Notes under the pieces: model-generated | Seen by the model: the letters and a program-made list of their open reading frames with translations, nothing else | The model's database searches: none | What the model was told of the DNA's origin: nothing | In this document: positions 11,371-22,138 of the stretch, piece by piece | Position numbering within the stretch: position 1 is the first letter of the stretch | How the letters are laid out: each line of letters begins with the position of its first letter | NCBI GenBank assembly: GCA_014529385.2 | Contig: CM043962.1 | Location: 48,556,598-48,620,597 of the forward strand | From: Adiantum capillus-veneris | Taxonomy: Eukaryota > Streptophyta > Polypodiopsida > Polypodiales > Pteridaceae | DNA length: 64,000 bases | Reading direction: 5' to 3' | Position numbers and translations under genes: made by a program

Positions 11371-12519
11371 ATCCCTGAATTCCTTGAGAAGTTCTTTAAG
11401 TACATACTCCTCAGTCTGTCAGATCTTGGGCAATGAAGAGAGGTTTGGACTCCTCACTTGGGTCTGCTAACTATATCTCCTTAACTATCACTGGACCATC
11501 ATAGACTCCATTTCTTCCATCAATAGGTTTTCTTTGAGCCTTTGTATACACAACCTTACGCTCCTCCGTGGTGTAGGATTTGAAATGATCGGGTGCAGGG
11601 TGTAAGTTTGTGGGGTCTTGTTGTTCTGTGGACTATGATTTCACTTTCTCTTCCTTTTGTGCTATTGAGCTAACTCTTGATTTTGTTGTCTCCTTACGGT
11701 ATGGCTCAACTTTGGCTTCTTTGTAGCCTCTAGTTGTGCGATGTCAATGGGTTGTGGACTACACCACATAACGATTTGAAGGTATTCACCCCAGTTATTT
11801 ACCAACTTTCGATGAGCATCACATGCCCCTATATAATTAATCCATTCTATGGTAGATTCTTTTCATTTATTCTAGCACACACATTTTCTCAATATCGTCA
11901 CCTCTTATATCTCTTACTCTTCTTGTCTAATTTTTTATTATGGCCGATCTCTAGTGAAGAGTCAGTAGATGAATCACTACTTGTGTCTTCTGCTCCCTTG
12001 TCATCTAGGGTACCAATGGGCCCTGGATGGTTTGTCCACACATTTTCATTAATATTTAACTCATATTCTTCATGTTCATAGTCAATTTTAATTGACGATT
12101 CTGACTGTGAATCATGTGGGCTATAGTCTTGTGAGATGCTACTGGTTCCAATGTCAGTCAAGCCTTCATCTTGTAGGTCAACAGAAGCTATATGCATTTT
12201 TTTCTATCATATTTAAAGGTAGGAGTGGTGGCATTTCATCCCCCTCAGGTGTTACCAAAGTGTCTATGGTTGCTGCTAGGTGGACCCAATCCACATTGTC
12301 AAACTCAGTCATCACAGGTAGAACATCCATATAAGGAGAATCTTTCCCAACATCTGTGTCCATTCTACATGTCTAACAATACTGCAATGGGGCCGAGTGA
12401 ACTGTGGTGTCAGATCTATGATCAATTATAAATATGTTTCCTAGAGGATGTGCTTGACGAGTTACAACATCCACTTGAGTGACAGAATCTTGGAACTGCA
12501 AGTAGACATGGTTTTTAGA
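11371..12519 (-). other. G2 linker between protease and RT, degenerate
   Basis: Only short acidic frames remain (11898-12197 and 12178-12363, rich in Ser and Asp). They read as an old gag-pol linker. I see no domain. Confidence 0.5.
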
Positions 12520-12963
12520 CTAGTCACGCACCATTTTTGCTTCCCTCATGAAAGGACGTCCTAAGATCATCTCAGATGTCATAGTGTGCTTGGAGAAATC
12601 CATAACAATCAAGGTATTTCTTATTTTGTGTCCAAAGACCTTGATTTTGAGATCTTCTAGCATCCCAATAGGTTTAACAATAGACCCATTGGCCATCTGT
12701 ACTTCTATGGTTGTGGTCCCAAGGTGAGGTCTTCCCATAGTTTCCCATCAATTTTTAGTCACAATGCTAACCCCAATTCCACCATCAAGGATTCCCTTCA
12801 CAATTAATCCCTTGGTAGTGATTGATATGGTGGCATTGGATTCATCACCCTCAAAGTATTGTCCCAACTTGTTAACAGGTATTTCTACAACAGAGTTCTC
12901 ATCTAGGTTGGGTTGTGGAATTAAGTGTTCCTCCTCTGTTAGCATCTCCCTAGCTCCATCCAT
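12520..12963 (-). pseudogene. G2 retropepsin-like protease (broken)
   Basis: The region 12748-12963 ends with the active-site region VKGILDGGIGVSIVTKN, where D-G-G replaces D-S/T-G. The region 12520-12738, in another frame, carries the second half with NTLIVMDF and EMILGRPFMREA, the conserved I-L-G-R motif. Together they cover a full protease domain of usual size with one frame break. The enzyme would process Gag-Pol inside particles. Confidence 0.65.
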
Positions 12964-13697
12964 CCGTGAAAATTGTGGTAGCCCGACTTTCAGTTCTCCA
13001 TTGAGGAAAGGTTAAAGAGCTCAAAATAGCTCGAGGTCTCCATATAGTTTATACATGATGGTGGTTCTAACTTCTGAAGCCATGAAATCCATCAATGATT
13101 TATGGCACCTTTTGGGCTTCAGTCCCTTGACGTGGGGAAGATGGCATATCCATTTCTTTGATAGGGTCAAGTAGTCCCTTTGTAAACATTCTTTCCAACA
13201 AGAAGTGAGTATGCCCACTTTCCCATGACTTTAAGTCACTTTCTTCTTGGATTACACTAGGTATGGCTAGGGGTCTATGGACTTTGTGAGGTTGTTGTTG
13301 CGTAGGGAACACTGTGTCTGTAATTTGGATCTGCTAGGTGTTGGCTCTAGATCCCTTTTGGTATCTTCTACCAAAATCCTTGATTGCTTGACTCGCTCGA
13401 TCTCCGCTATAGGGTTTGGATAAGTTCTTATCTTCTTCTTGGATCCTGGCCATTGTGGCTCATGACGATCTTCCTTGTTGGTTTCTTTCCTAGTGGTCAT
13501 TTTGGTCTCCATGGTTTCATCTGAATCAGAATCCTCTTCAGTGTTGCTCATATATACGGGGTGGTCACCAGCCCCTATGTTGGTCTTTGAACTGGGGTCT
13601 TCGCTGATTTTTGCAATCTCTTCCTTTGTGTTTTCTTCTTCTTCTGAGATTGGGCAATTGATGCCATGTCTCTTTCCTCAAGAATGTTATTTTGTTT

Positions 13698-15257
13698 TTA
13701 GAGCATTGATCGTGTGAGTACATTTACTGGTACCACATGTATACTTTGTGATGGCTCCTCGGTAACCTCAATCAATTTTAATGGCGTGATCTTTGGTGCA
13801 TTTGGATTATTTGGACATTGGGCAATCAAATGATCTATGCTAAATCGGTTACACATGAGTATTGGCATTGTAGACGTGCTCGCTTGATTAGTTTTCATTA
13901 GTGTAGCATTCTTTTGTAACCTAATAGTACACTCGGCTACACGAAGTGGACCTCCACACTCATAGCATTGAAGAGGTGATCTCTTGGCAGTGTAATTGAT
14001 ATTTTGGCCTCTTACAGCAAGAGCAGCTACTTGATAGACAGGTTTGACTAATCCCCAATAGTCCTCCATGTAGTATTTTGGACTTTCTTCAAATGCATCA
14101 ATCCCATAGGCAATATTAGGGTCTATATCTTCCTCACAACCTTCCAAACAAGCAATAGATGACTCACAACCCACTTGATTCACAGAAGTGATTCTCAGAT
14201 GTGGTGGTTGCGGTCCTAGCACTGGAGGTGGTAAGGGTGTTGGTTGAAGAACATTTTGGGCCCTAGGGACCATGTGCTGTGATGTTTGTTCAAGAGGTGC
14301 GGCCGACATCAATGCAGGCACTTGAGGTGTGTCTGTCCATGCTAAAGTTGTTCTATTGGCCATCGTGCGTTTAAATATTATGCAACCCTTAGCTTGATGA
14401 CCATACCTCCCACAAGCATTGCAATTCCCATTAAATTTTACTCTAAAAGTAGGGCATTCACTGGTACTATATGAACCATAGAAAACTGAGCACCATCTTC
14501 TTGGATACATATGATTGTTTTGTGGAGCACATTTGTCTCTAAGACTCTCTTAAATGGCCTTGGTGAGATCTACTAAAGTCATCTCAGATATCTTTGGCTC
14601 CTTAGAAATAGGCTTTAGGTTCATTGGTTGATTCCACGATGCTTGCGAGCTACTAGATTTAGGCTCAATAGACACTCTTTCTCCTTGAATCATTAAATTA
14701 TCCTCCAATTGGATTGCATTGGTGGTGATTTCTTCCCAAGTGGTGATACCTCTAATGACTAGGCCATTGTAGATATCCTCATGTCGTAATCCCCTAATGA
14801 ATCTATCAAGAAATTGGTTATTATTGAAGCGCTCATTTGGATTACAATGAGAATTCAAATGCTTCAAGTGACTAATAAAGTCTCTCACCGACTCTCCTTC
14901 CTATCATTGCGCTTTCTAGAGCTGAGTTGCTACACCCCAAAGCACTCCCTCTCGTATGTATTCTTTCAAGAACAGTCTCCTAAGAGTAGGGTAAATCATT
15001 TTTTCTTCCACCCTTAGGGTTCTACACCAATCCTTAGCCGTCCCACTTAAGGTTAGGCTTAAAGAATTACTCTTATGCAAGTCATTGTGTTCTCCTAGAG
15101 AATCGCATATTTGTTCAAACACTTTGATATTCTTTCTCACATCCCCGTCTCCACTAAATTTTTGTGCGAACTTGGCTATTTGTACTGCCTTACTTCTAGG
15201 CTCTCTATCAGCTGTTACGCATATTCTCAGCAATAGATTGACTAATAGATTGAGCAA
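13698..15257 (-). pseudogene. G2 Gag capsid and zinc knuckles (broken)
   Basis: The region 14916-15257 carries the capsid core with SLTLSGTAKDWCRTL and LRRLFLKEYI. The region 14550-14888 continues it (FLDRFIRGLRHEDIYNGLV, TTWEEITTNAIQLEDNL). The region 13698-14510 has a zinc knuckle C-N-A-C-x4-H-x4-C (CNACGRYGHQAKGC) and two further Cys clusters (CYECGG and MCNRFSIDHLIAQC) that look like decayed knuckles. The order is that of gypsy Gag: capsid, then nucleocapsid. The frame between 13021 and 13697 holds only short pieces rich in Lys, Glu and Ser. Confidence 0.75.
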
Positions 15258-15311
15258 ATGTTGCCAAGTTACCTAAGTGAGGAGGCACCGTAAGTGAAGG
15301 CGCTCCAGAGA

Positions 15312-16842
15312 CTACATGTGTAGTAGGTTTTGGCATTGGGCTTGGCGCATAGGAAGCCCTTGGGTTTTAAGTTTGGTACAGTGTTGTGCCATGTGGTGGC
15401 AGTTCATATGTGTGGCCCTAGGCATAGCAAACGTCAGATGTGACATGCTAATGCTAGCCGGTATGGTCCCATTGAAATAAGAGCTTGGATGTTGTGGTTG
15501 TGGAGCATAGGTTGTTAAAACAATGGGAGGGGTAGGAGCTACATGAGTACGAGGACCCATGGGTGTATATGATTGGTACAGACTTGTAAGTATTGTTGCA
15601 GGCATTGAGCTAACATGTAGCGGGACTTTACTAACAAATGAGGTCCATGGCATGTTTCTTGGCATGCCCATCATTGGGGTAGGCATCGTAGCCATGGTGT
15701 CATCAAGGGAAAGATGAGCTAGACTTGGAAAGGTAAAGCTATCACTTGTGGGCTCAGATTTCACTGAGACCCCTGGCGAAACAACATATGGAGGATCCAT
15801 CGGACTTACCGAGGGAGTCTTCATTTGTGATAAGGTTGGTTGTTTAGCCTTCCTTGTATCCAAGAATCTCATGAGACCCGTTGAAGGCATGTGGATCCCC
15901 TTGTTCTGTCTCTCTAGCTCAATAATCCTATGGATGACCTCACAAACTCTTTGTTGTTGATCCTCTACACTAGTAGCACCTGTTGTGGATTGTAGGACAT
16001 CTAACTAGCCCACGTGATAGGTGTGAACTGTGTATAGGTCACTTAGAGTTTTTTTTATAGTTCGTACTCCCAATCCTCATTTAGGAATGCTCCATCTAAG
16101 ATTGAGGTGCTAGGGGTGTCCTTTGAACTAGATGCAATGTGGCTCTCTATGGGTTGACCCTTAGTGGTCGCTAATTCAGGAGCACTCGATTGCTCTCCTA
16201 GCAAGGATATTGACATAAGGGCTTTTGCTTTTAACTCTCTTTGTTGATCTACCTTGCGTAAGCTCTCGGTTTCCTTTTCCCTAGCCACAATGATATACCG
16301 CTCAACCTCTTGCACTTCGGCAAGGCTTCTACCATCAAGTAATATAACCTCGGAGGAGAATATGTCTGAAGAGTCAGGGGGTGCAATGAATGGAGTATTC
16401 ATGTGCACACTCTCCAGGAGCATGGGATCTACATTGGTCATGAATGGTGAATTAACTTCCCCACCCCCCTCATTTACATCATTAGCCCCATGTTCGGAGC
16501 GAGTGACTATACTAAAGGTTTCCTTCAAGTGGCTAAGCACGCTCAACCCAGACCGTGGGCCCATGGCATGCATGTCTTGGCTTGAGCTATCAGGATTAGT
16601 CATCGGGTAACCCTCCATGACGTCTAGTCAGAGGAAGAGTCACTAGACACAATATGTGGGTCCTGAGTGGTACTACCTTGGGTTCTTGTTAAGGGCCTAG
16701 AGCCTAAGGTAGAGTAATAATGAGTGCCCATGTAAACAAAGATAATCTCGATGCGCTTGTCCTCTAGTACATGACTAAAGCGTAGGTGCATGTGACCTCC
16801 ATACTCTAGAGGTGTTGGTGAGTGTTCGTGAAGGACACTCAC
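15312..16842 (-). pseudogene. G2 Gag N-terminal extension, low complexity (broken)
   Basis: Three frames follow one another. 16624-16842 and 16055-16618 are acidic, with a predicted helical stretch EREKETESLRKVDQQRELKA-like near residues 110-130. 15312-15890 is rich in Pro, Met, Ser and Thr. I recognise no domain. Their place directly before the capsid core and their shared strand make an N-terminal Gag region the simplest reading. Confidence 0.5.
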
Positions 16843-17776
16843 CTAGTTTTTAGGTGTTTACAACACAAATTTTTTTTGTATTTTTGGTCCCTTTAACTGA
16901 GCCACGGCATATGGTGTATGATAGCTCAAGACGAGTGTCTTGGCTAGAGGAACAAGCCGTGCTTTACAACCCCCCATTCGATTACGTACAGCCCTCGAAA
17001 TCCTAAAACTAGTCTTTTCCTAGGTGGGGAGAGGGCTCGAATCAGTAAGTCCAAAGAGTGAGTGAAAGGGATGGTGGAGGAATTGAGGAACTTGTCCCAT
17101 ATGGCCTCCCTTCACTTGAGATGCTAGTCTTTATATGTGAGGTAGTTTGAGTAGGATATCATAAGATTGAGGCTTGGGCTTGGGCCTGGGCTTGGGCTTG
17201 GGCTTGGGGAAAGATCTCGTTCCTTCCTTTTAGGATAAGGTTTTTATTCAATTTAATTTTTGAATTTCTTATAAGTCCCAAATATCTCGAGCGTTTTTTT
17301 AAACTTTTTTATTTATTTTTTAAATATTTTTTTTCAAGAAAAAAATTTATGAGGATAATGTGGCCGTGTGGATGTCGAGCTCCCATGCACACACAGCAGC
17401 TCCTAGGATCTCTTTCTAATCTCCTTGCATTCAATTTATTGTCTTACACAGAATTGCACACTCACAGACAGTCAACTCTATTGCTCACGGTCTACTCTAC
17501 TTCTCACTGTCTACACCTGCACATTACAGATCTTGTAAAACTAACAAAAGCCAGTACAATGCAACACTATTAGAGCTTACAACCACTAACAATATCTGAC
17601 AAAAACCTGATAAAACTGCGCACTTTAGTCACTTAACAGAATCTAACAGATACCTACTAATCTGCCCATTATAGCCACTTAACAGTTCTCACAAAACTCA
17701 ACAAAAAACAAAAAACAGATGGAAGAAAAGCTTCCAGAGGTAGCACTGAGTGCTCATCAAGCTTAATGCAAGGCAT
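16843..17776 (-). other. G2 5' leader with GGGCTT hexamer repeat
   Basis: This is the untranslated region between PBS and gag. It contains six or so units of GGGCTT at 17171-17212, one of them changed to GGGCCT. There are no convincing coding frames. Confidence 0.55.
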
Positions 17777-17794
17777 TCCTCGGCAACGGTGCCA
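17777..17794 (-). other. Primer-binding site of G2 (Athila-like)
   Basis: On the minus strand TGGCACCGTTGCCGAGGA starts 4 bases after the end of the 5' LTR (TGTACA at 17799). It matches, at 16 of 18 positions, the TGGCGCCGTTGCCGGGGA site that I recall for Athila-type elements, where the primer is described as tRNA-Asp. The position is seen directly; the primer identity is from memory. Confidence 0.75.
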
Positions 17795-17798
17795 AAGA

Positions 17799-18031
17799 TG
17801 TACACTTTTCTGTTCGTGTCAAAGCTGGGGACTTTCCTGTGCACTGTGTGCGAGCCTTGAAAGGCTAGAAACACACAACTAGAAGAGTCTAGCAAGCTCA
17901 AAGGGGCAGGGGTGTGTCACTCACCGCTCAATGCTTCCGTTGTGAAGGATCATGTGTTGCAAAGAAGAAGGAGCCGTCGTCAATGCCGCACTCAACCGCC
18001 GATGCCGCCACAATGCTCGATCACACACGGA

Positions 18032-18085
<54 letters not shown>

Positions 18086-18395
18086 CATACACACACACAC
18101 ACACACCTATGAGCACACGAGGAGAAGGAGACAAAGATGGAGCAAAAGCACTTCTTAGATTACACCTCAGAGAATGAGGATTTTTAGGTCAAATGGACCT
18201 TTTATAAGAGTTTGATCCATTCACACATGGGCGCCCACAGTGGCCGTTGCAAAACTACTGGAAAAAAAGATAAGTGGTGCACCTCTCATCGGCAATCACC
18301 TACACACCTATTGGATTGACAAGCCCAGTCCATAACTCAATCAAATAAATAATATGCGTCCGTCGAAGGTGATAGGGTGTCCGTGAGGGTTAACA
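17799..18395 (-). repeat. 5' LTR of G2
   Basis: It is 597 bp, the same length as 4618-5214. On the minus strand it runs from TGTTAACCC to GTGTACA. It has a TATA box (CTTATAAAAG, minus, about 18199-18208), (TC)n at about 18033-18082 and (CA)n at 18088-18107. On its right side the sequence passes straight into the G1 gag frame. Confidence 0.85.
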
Positions 18396-18901
18396 CTCCC
18401 TTACCTTTCCCCAAGCATAGGAGAGAGGTGATTCTTTGCAATGAGAATCTTCTTTTGGAGCTTCCATAGTGGAAGCTCTAGGAGTCTCATTGTGGGCATT
18501 TCTCTTGGGGCAAGAACGGTAGCCATGTCCTTGCTCCCCACACTTAAAACATTTGTGGTCCTTGCAAAAAGCTTCAAGCTCTTCAGGAGAGAGTTTCTTT
18601 TTAGCTTTGTAAACTCCCTTCTCCTTGGACCGATTGTTGTCATTGTTGTTGTTGTAGGAATTGCCTTGGGAAGAATTTTGGGCATTGGTTTTTCCCTTTG
18701 CATCAAATTTGACTTTGCTTTCCATGGGATTGGCATTACTTCTAGCCCCTTTTTGGAAATTGATGCGTGAAGCAACCATAGTCTAATGGATTACTTCGGT
18801 GATAGAACCAGGCCGTTGGGAGTTGACGTACTCGGCCATCTCTTCAGGTAATTCCACACAAAATCCTTGCGTATGCTTGGCAAAGTATATCTTTCGATGT
18901 G
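18396..18901 (-). pseudogene. G1 Gag remnant with zinc knuckle
   Basis: The minus frame 18779 down to 18396 has a basic, Asn-rich stretch and one CCHC knuckle (CFKCGEQGHGYRSC), ending in SPLSYAWGK at the G2 insertion point. Upstream of a TAG near 18782 the same frame reads LPEEMAEYVNSQRPGSITEV, a typical end of a gypsy capsid domain. Only about 190 bases separate this from the PBS, so most of the capsid region has been deleted. The protease continues on the far side of G2 at 4617. Confidence 0.75.
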
Positions 18902-18937
18902 GACCTCTCTTCTTAAGCAAGAAAAGAGAAACCAATA

Positions 18938-18949
18938 GCTCTGATACCA
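18938..18949 (-). other. Primer-binding site of G1 (initiator Met tRNA type)
   Basis: On the minus strand TGGTATCAGAGC is the standard 12-base complement to the 3' end of plant initiator tRNA-Met. It lies one or two bases inside the left end of the 5' LTR. Confidence 0.85.
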
Positions 18950-18950
18950 A

Positions 18951-20440
18951 TATAATAGAAATGGCCTATAAACTTTGAGAATAGTGGAATTAGGAGAATT
19001 AGAGTGAGCATTTTTGTGAGACTACTTTGAGAACATAGAGAGTAAACTTAATTAGCGGTAGCAACATGAGAGAGAGAGTTTAGAGAACTTGAGAACAATT
19101 GAGGACTGGATTTATGTGGAGCCGGTCCCCCCTCCAATAGGCTTTTGTATTATAGATTCTCCCATCAACAGAGACTTGCTACAATACAATCTTTGTGCTC
19201 CTTGTGACCTAGGTGGTGCAATGAAGATGGTAAGCTTCATGCACGATGAGCATAACATAGACTTTGTAAAAGCATTAACCATCCCCGACCTTAGTCCCAA
19301 GGCCTTAAACACCTTCAAAGGTGGAGAGAGATAGCGGGGAATGAGGGTAGGGAAGAGTAAGAAGAAACATTCAAAGGAGAAAGAAATAGTTCCTCAATTA
19401 TTAGCGGGGAAGAGGGTAGGGAAGAGGAAGAAGAAACATTCAAAGGAGAAAGAAATAGTTCCTCAATTATCATCACTCTTCTTGCTTAGCATACATAATA
19501 GCATAGTAATATAGATGGAGAAGATGGCAAGCTTAAGCATTGGAGCATGGATCTTGATTGGATTTGCATTCCATAGCCAAGAGTGTTGGTGTAGGCTCTC
19601 AACTTCTCTACAAGCTTGGAGAAGGAGATGGAACTCTTGCACTTTGCAACTCACACCATGAGAGAGAGAGAGAGAGAGAGTATACCCCCCAAGCTAGCCC
19701 CCTCCTTGCTTTGGTCTACCCCCTCTTCTAGCACTAGCTTGCACTTGGTTGAACCTCCTCAAGCTTGGCCAATCACATGCTTAGTGCATATCAAGCAAAA
19801 AGGGTAGCCTTGGGACAAGTGTCCCCCTTTTCCCTTTGAGAGAGAGGACTTGATAAATGCATACACAATTAATTAAATTAGCTAAATTATCATTGGACCC
19901 CTTGGGAGGCTAACCAATAGGCTTTAGGCACACTTATGAGGGCAATATGAAGAGGAACTTGACAAGTGTCCTAGTTTCTCTCTTTGTACCAAGCTTGCCT
20001 TGTGTGAGGGGGTGTGTGTTCTCTCTCTAGCTCCTACAAAGAGGGCTCACCCCCTCATGTGAATAGAGATGTGCTTTGACTTTTTGAACACCATAACCCC
20101 TCAAGCACCTCAGGCACCTTAGTTAGCTAGCACGACAAGCACCTCAAGGTTGGGCCACATTCCCACCTCAAGATCATTGCCTAAGGTCAAAGGACTTTTA
20201 ACACTAACCTTTGGAGGTCTTTAATGAAGCTAACCCTAAGGTATTTAAGCTCCATTAGTTAACCTTGCTCTTTGACAGACCATCTCTCATTTGGACCCCT
20301 TTACCATTGGCCCCGTGTTGAGATAGATCTATAAGCACGTGTCTAAAGTCTAACCCTCGTTCCTGTTTATTCTTTCACATTAAATGATCAGTTTAATATG
20401 AGAAAATCATTTGGGTAGGTTAGCTATTAGATTTATGACA
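18951..20440 (-). repeat. 5' LTR of G1
   Basis: It runs on the minus strand from TGTCATAAATC (20440) to about CTATTATA (18951), next to the PBS, some 1,490 bp. The part 19591-20440 is shared with the 3' LTR at 1-948. The 3' terminus looks like TA instead of CA, so its exact end is uncertain by a few bases. It includes a 70-bp tandem duplication (19333-19471) and a short (AG)n run. Confidence 0.72.
19333..19471. repeat. Tandem duplication, 70-bp unit
   Basis: Two adjacent units start AGCGGGGA at 19333 and 19403. They differ by a one-base indel and a few substitutions, and lie within the G1 5' LTR. Confidence 0.9.
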
Positions 20441-21060
20441 GCTTTGGGAGCTACTGGCTCAGCCCTGAATTGTTGGGAATTATTTTTAACCTACACATAG
20501 AGGACGATAACCAAGTTGGTAAGGCCTCTAACAAATTGATGGACTCAAAGTTTGGTCTTGCACAAGGTAATAGAAGCTACTATCCCATTGCCAAGATGCA
20601 AAACCCTTTTAGATTTTAGCAAATCAGGTGGTACTTAGAGCGGGTATGAGTGCTAGTGAAGCTTGAGTATATTTCAAAGGAGAACTATGCAATCCTGCAT
20701 ATTGCTTAATCTGGAGGAAAAATAGTATGGTCCAATTTGTTGTTCCACAGGTTGAATATACTGAAATCCACCAAAAGTAGAAGAGGAAGGATAGGACTAC
20801 CAAAATTGGATCCTTCTTATTAGCCTTGCAAATACATGCCATGTGTATGACTTCTTTGGGGGCGGGGAGCACCCCTGAGAAGATTGAAATGTAGTCATTG
20901 GCAGGTAAGGGTTATTCCATGTCCGAGAGTGGAGATGAGAGAAGTAGGTATGTGCATCTAGAAAGAGAACATAGGGAACTCAAAAAGGAGAACTTGCAAG
21001 ATGTAAACCAAGGTCAAGCCACATCTTCAGTCAATATGCAGGATCAAGAGAATACCTAGA
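20441..21060. other. No gene recognised
   Basis: This is the right flank of G1. It has short frames only, none with a family resemblance. Confidence 0.5.
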
Positions 21061-22138
21061 AATCTTTAGGGGTGGAATTTGATGCAGATATGGAGACATT
21101 ATTAGCAACCCCTAAAGAAAATTCAAAGCAGGATGCACAAAGTATGTTCTCCACTAAGCCCTCATTGAAGCTGAAAAGGAAGAAGATGGACATCAAGAAA
21201 TTGATGACAGAGGAGACTAGCTGTTGGGAGCCAAATAATCATTGTTGATGCTTGTAAGGCCCAGGAGTTGGTCAAGACTGTTGTGGGGTAGAGTCAAATG
21301 TTGTTCTTGAAAGGGAGAAATTTCAGTTGCAGAGTCAAATTTTTTATTTGCAACAATATCAAAGAGATTAGAGGAGGATGCAAAACTAATTAAAGACCAA
21401 GAGGATTCTATTGAATATTTAAAGCTGGACTTGGGGAAGGCAAAGGAAAATGCAATGTTTTACAAACCTCAGTTGGGTAGAAGACAAAGTGTGGCAGAAT
21501 AACTCAAAGAATGAAAGGAGAAGTGGGTTGCAAGCATGACTGAACAAACGAAGTTATCACAATATTATTACTCCAAAATTCAATCAAAAAATAGTATTAT
21601 CGAGCATATTCAAACTTGTAAAGAATTAGAAAGAAAACTGAGCGACATGTCAAAGGATGATCTTAACTTAAATGGTTGGTATATGTCAATCCAAGATGTA
21701 GTGTTGAAGTCTGAGATCAGAAAACAGGGAGAGCAAGTGTGGCTGGAATTGAGGGAAAATCTGTTTTCCTAGGTAAATATTCCTTTGCTAAGGAGGAGCA
21801 TAGTGTTGAATACATGTTGTTCTGAAGAAGAGTTGAAAAGTTATACATGGAGATAGTTGGGTTGGAGAAGACAATTGCTACAAAAACAGTTCATGTGCAA
21901 ATTCAGGAGGTGGAGACAATTGTAGGAGCTAGTCATGGAAGTGAATCACAGGAGACATGTTTACATTGGTCCAAGCTACAGAGAGTCAAGAAGGCATATA
22001 GAAAGATCAAAAGTGCAAGAAATTGAAGATATTATCACAGGTTTGCTTGACAAGGAAGTTAAAACCAAGAGCATGATTGCAGAAGTTATTCAAGAAGTAC
22101 TTGGGAAACTGCAGGAGCAAAGGAATCTGTGGATGTAA
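21061..22138 (+). pseudogene. Degenerate coiled-coil-like coding region, unrecognised
   Basis: Plus-strand frames in all three phases are rich in Lys, Glu, Gln and Leu. Examples are IIEHIQTCKELERKLSDMSK (within 21536-21772) and EIEDIITGLLDKEVKTKSM (within 21935-22138). The heptad-like spacing over more than 1 kb suggests one ancient coiled-coil protein, now broken by many stops. No pol domain is present. It could be a Gag-like ORF of a non-autonomous element or a gene fragment. Confidence 0.35.

Larger units (their letters stand above)
4618..18395 (-). mobile_element. G2: 13.8-kb Athila-like Ty3/gypsy element nested in G1
   Basis: The element has two direct 597-bp LTRs (4618-5214 and 17799-18395). 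Its PBS lies 4 bases inside the right LTR and its PPT directly beside the left LTR, so it reads right to left. Order: 5' LTR, leader, gag, PR, RT-RH, IN, 3.5 kb of extra sequence, PPT, 3' LTR. The insertion point lies between the gag zinc knuckle and the protease of G1. Flanks are CTCCC on the right and CTTCT on the left, a plausible but decayed target duplication (3 of 5 bases, both changes transitions). The PBS, the integrase motif QGNGQAES and the long tail after IN suggest the Athila/Tat branch; that is inference. All frames are broken. Confidence 0.82.
1..20440 (-). mobile_element. G1: Ty3/gypsy LTR retrotransposon (chromodomain-type), split by nested element G2, runs off left edge
   Basis: The outer element reads right to left: 5' LTR 18951-20440, PBS 18938-18949, gag remnant 18396-18901, then the G2 insertion (4618-18395), then PR-RT-RH-IN remnants 1320-4617, PPT 949-961 and 3' LTR 948 to beyond base 1. 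The two LTRs share most of 1-948 with 19591-20440 in direct orientation. The gag zinc knuckle side and the protease side meet in the expected order once G2 is removed. Domain order PR-RT-RH-IN plus a chromodomain-like tail is that of plant chromoviruses; the clade is an inference. Every coding segment carries stops or frameshifts, so the copy is dead. The host target duplication on the left lies outside the window; the right flank is GCTTT (20441-20445). Confidence 0.8.

Noticed and set aside
17171-17212. Telomere-like repeat
   Set aside because: The unit is GGGCTT, not the plant TTTAGGG, and only about six units are present inside an element leader.
17690-17901. A protease-like frame (VHRKVPSFDTNRK) beside the G2 LTR
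   Set aside because: It reads through the LTR end into the PBS and leader; the matching sequence at 4618-4695 is the other LTR end.
17853-18408. An intron between gag and protease of a gypsy element (GTAAGG donor near 18403, CACAG acceptor near 17853, minus strand)
   Set aside because: The segment is one of two 597-bp direct repeats with TG...CA ends, a TATA box, and a PBS or PPT at its borders, so it is an LTR. The splice-like signals are chance.
19590-20440. A separate solo LTR starting at 19590
   Set aside because: The similarity to bases 1-948 begins there only because the window starts there; PBS position shows that the LTR runs on to about 18951.
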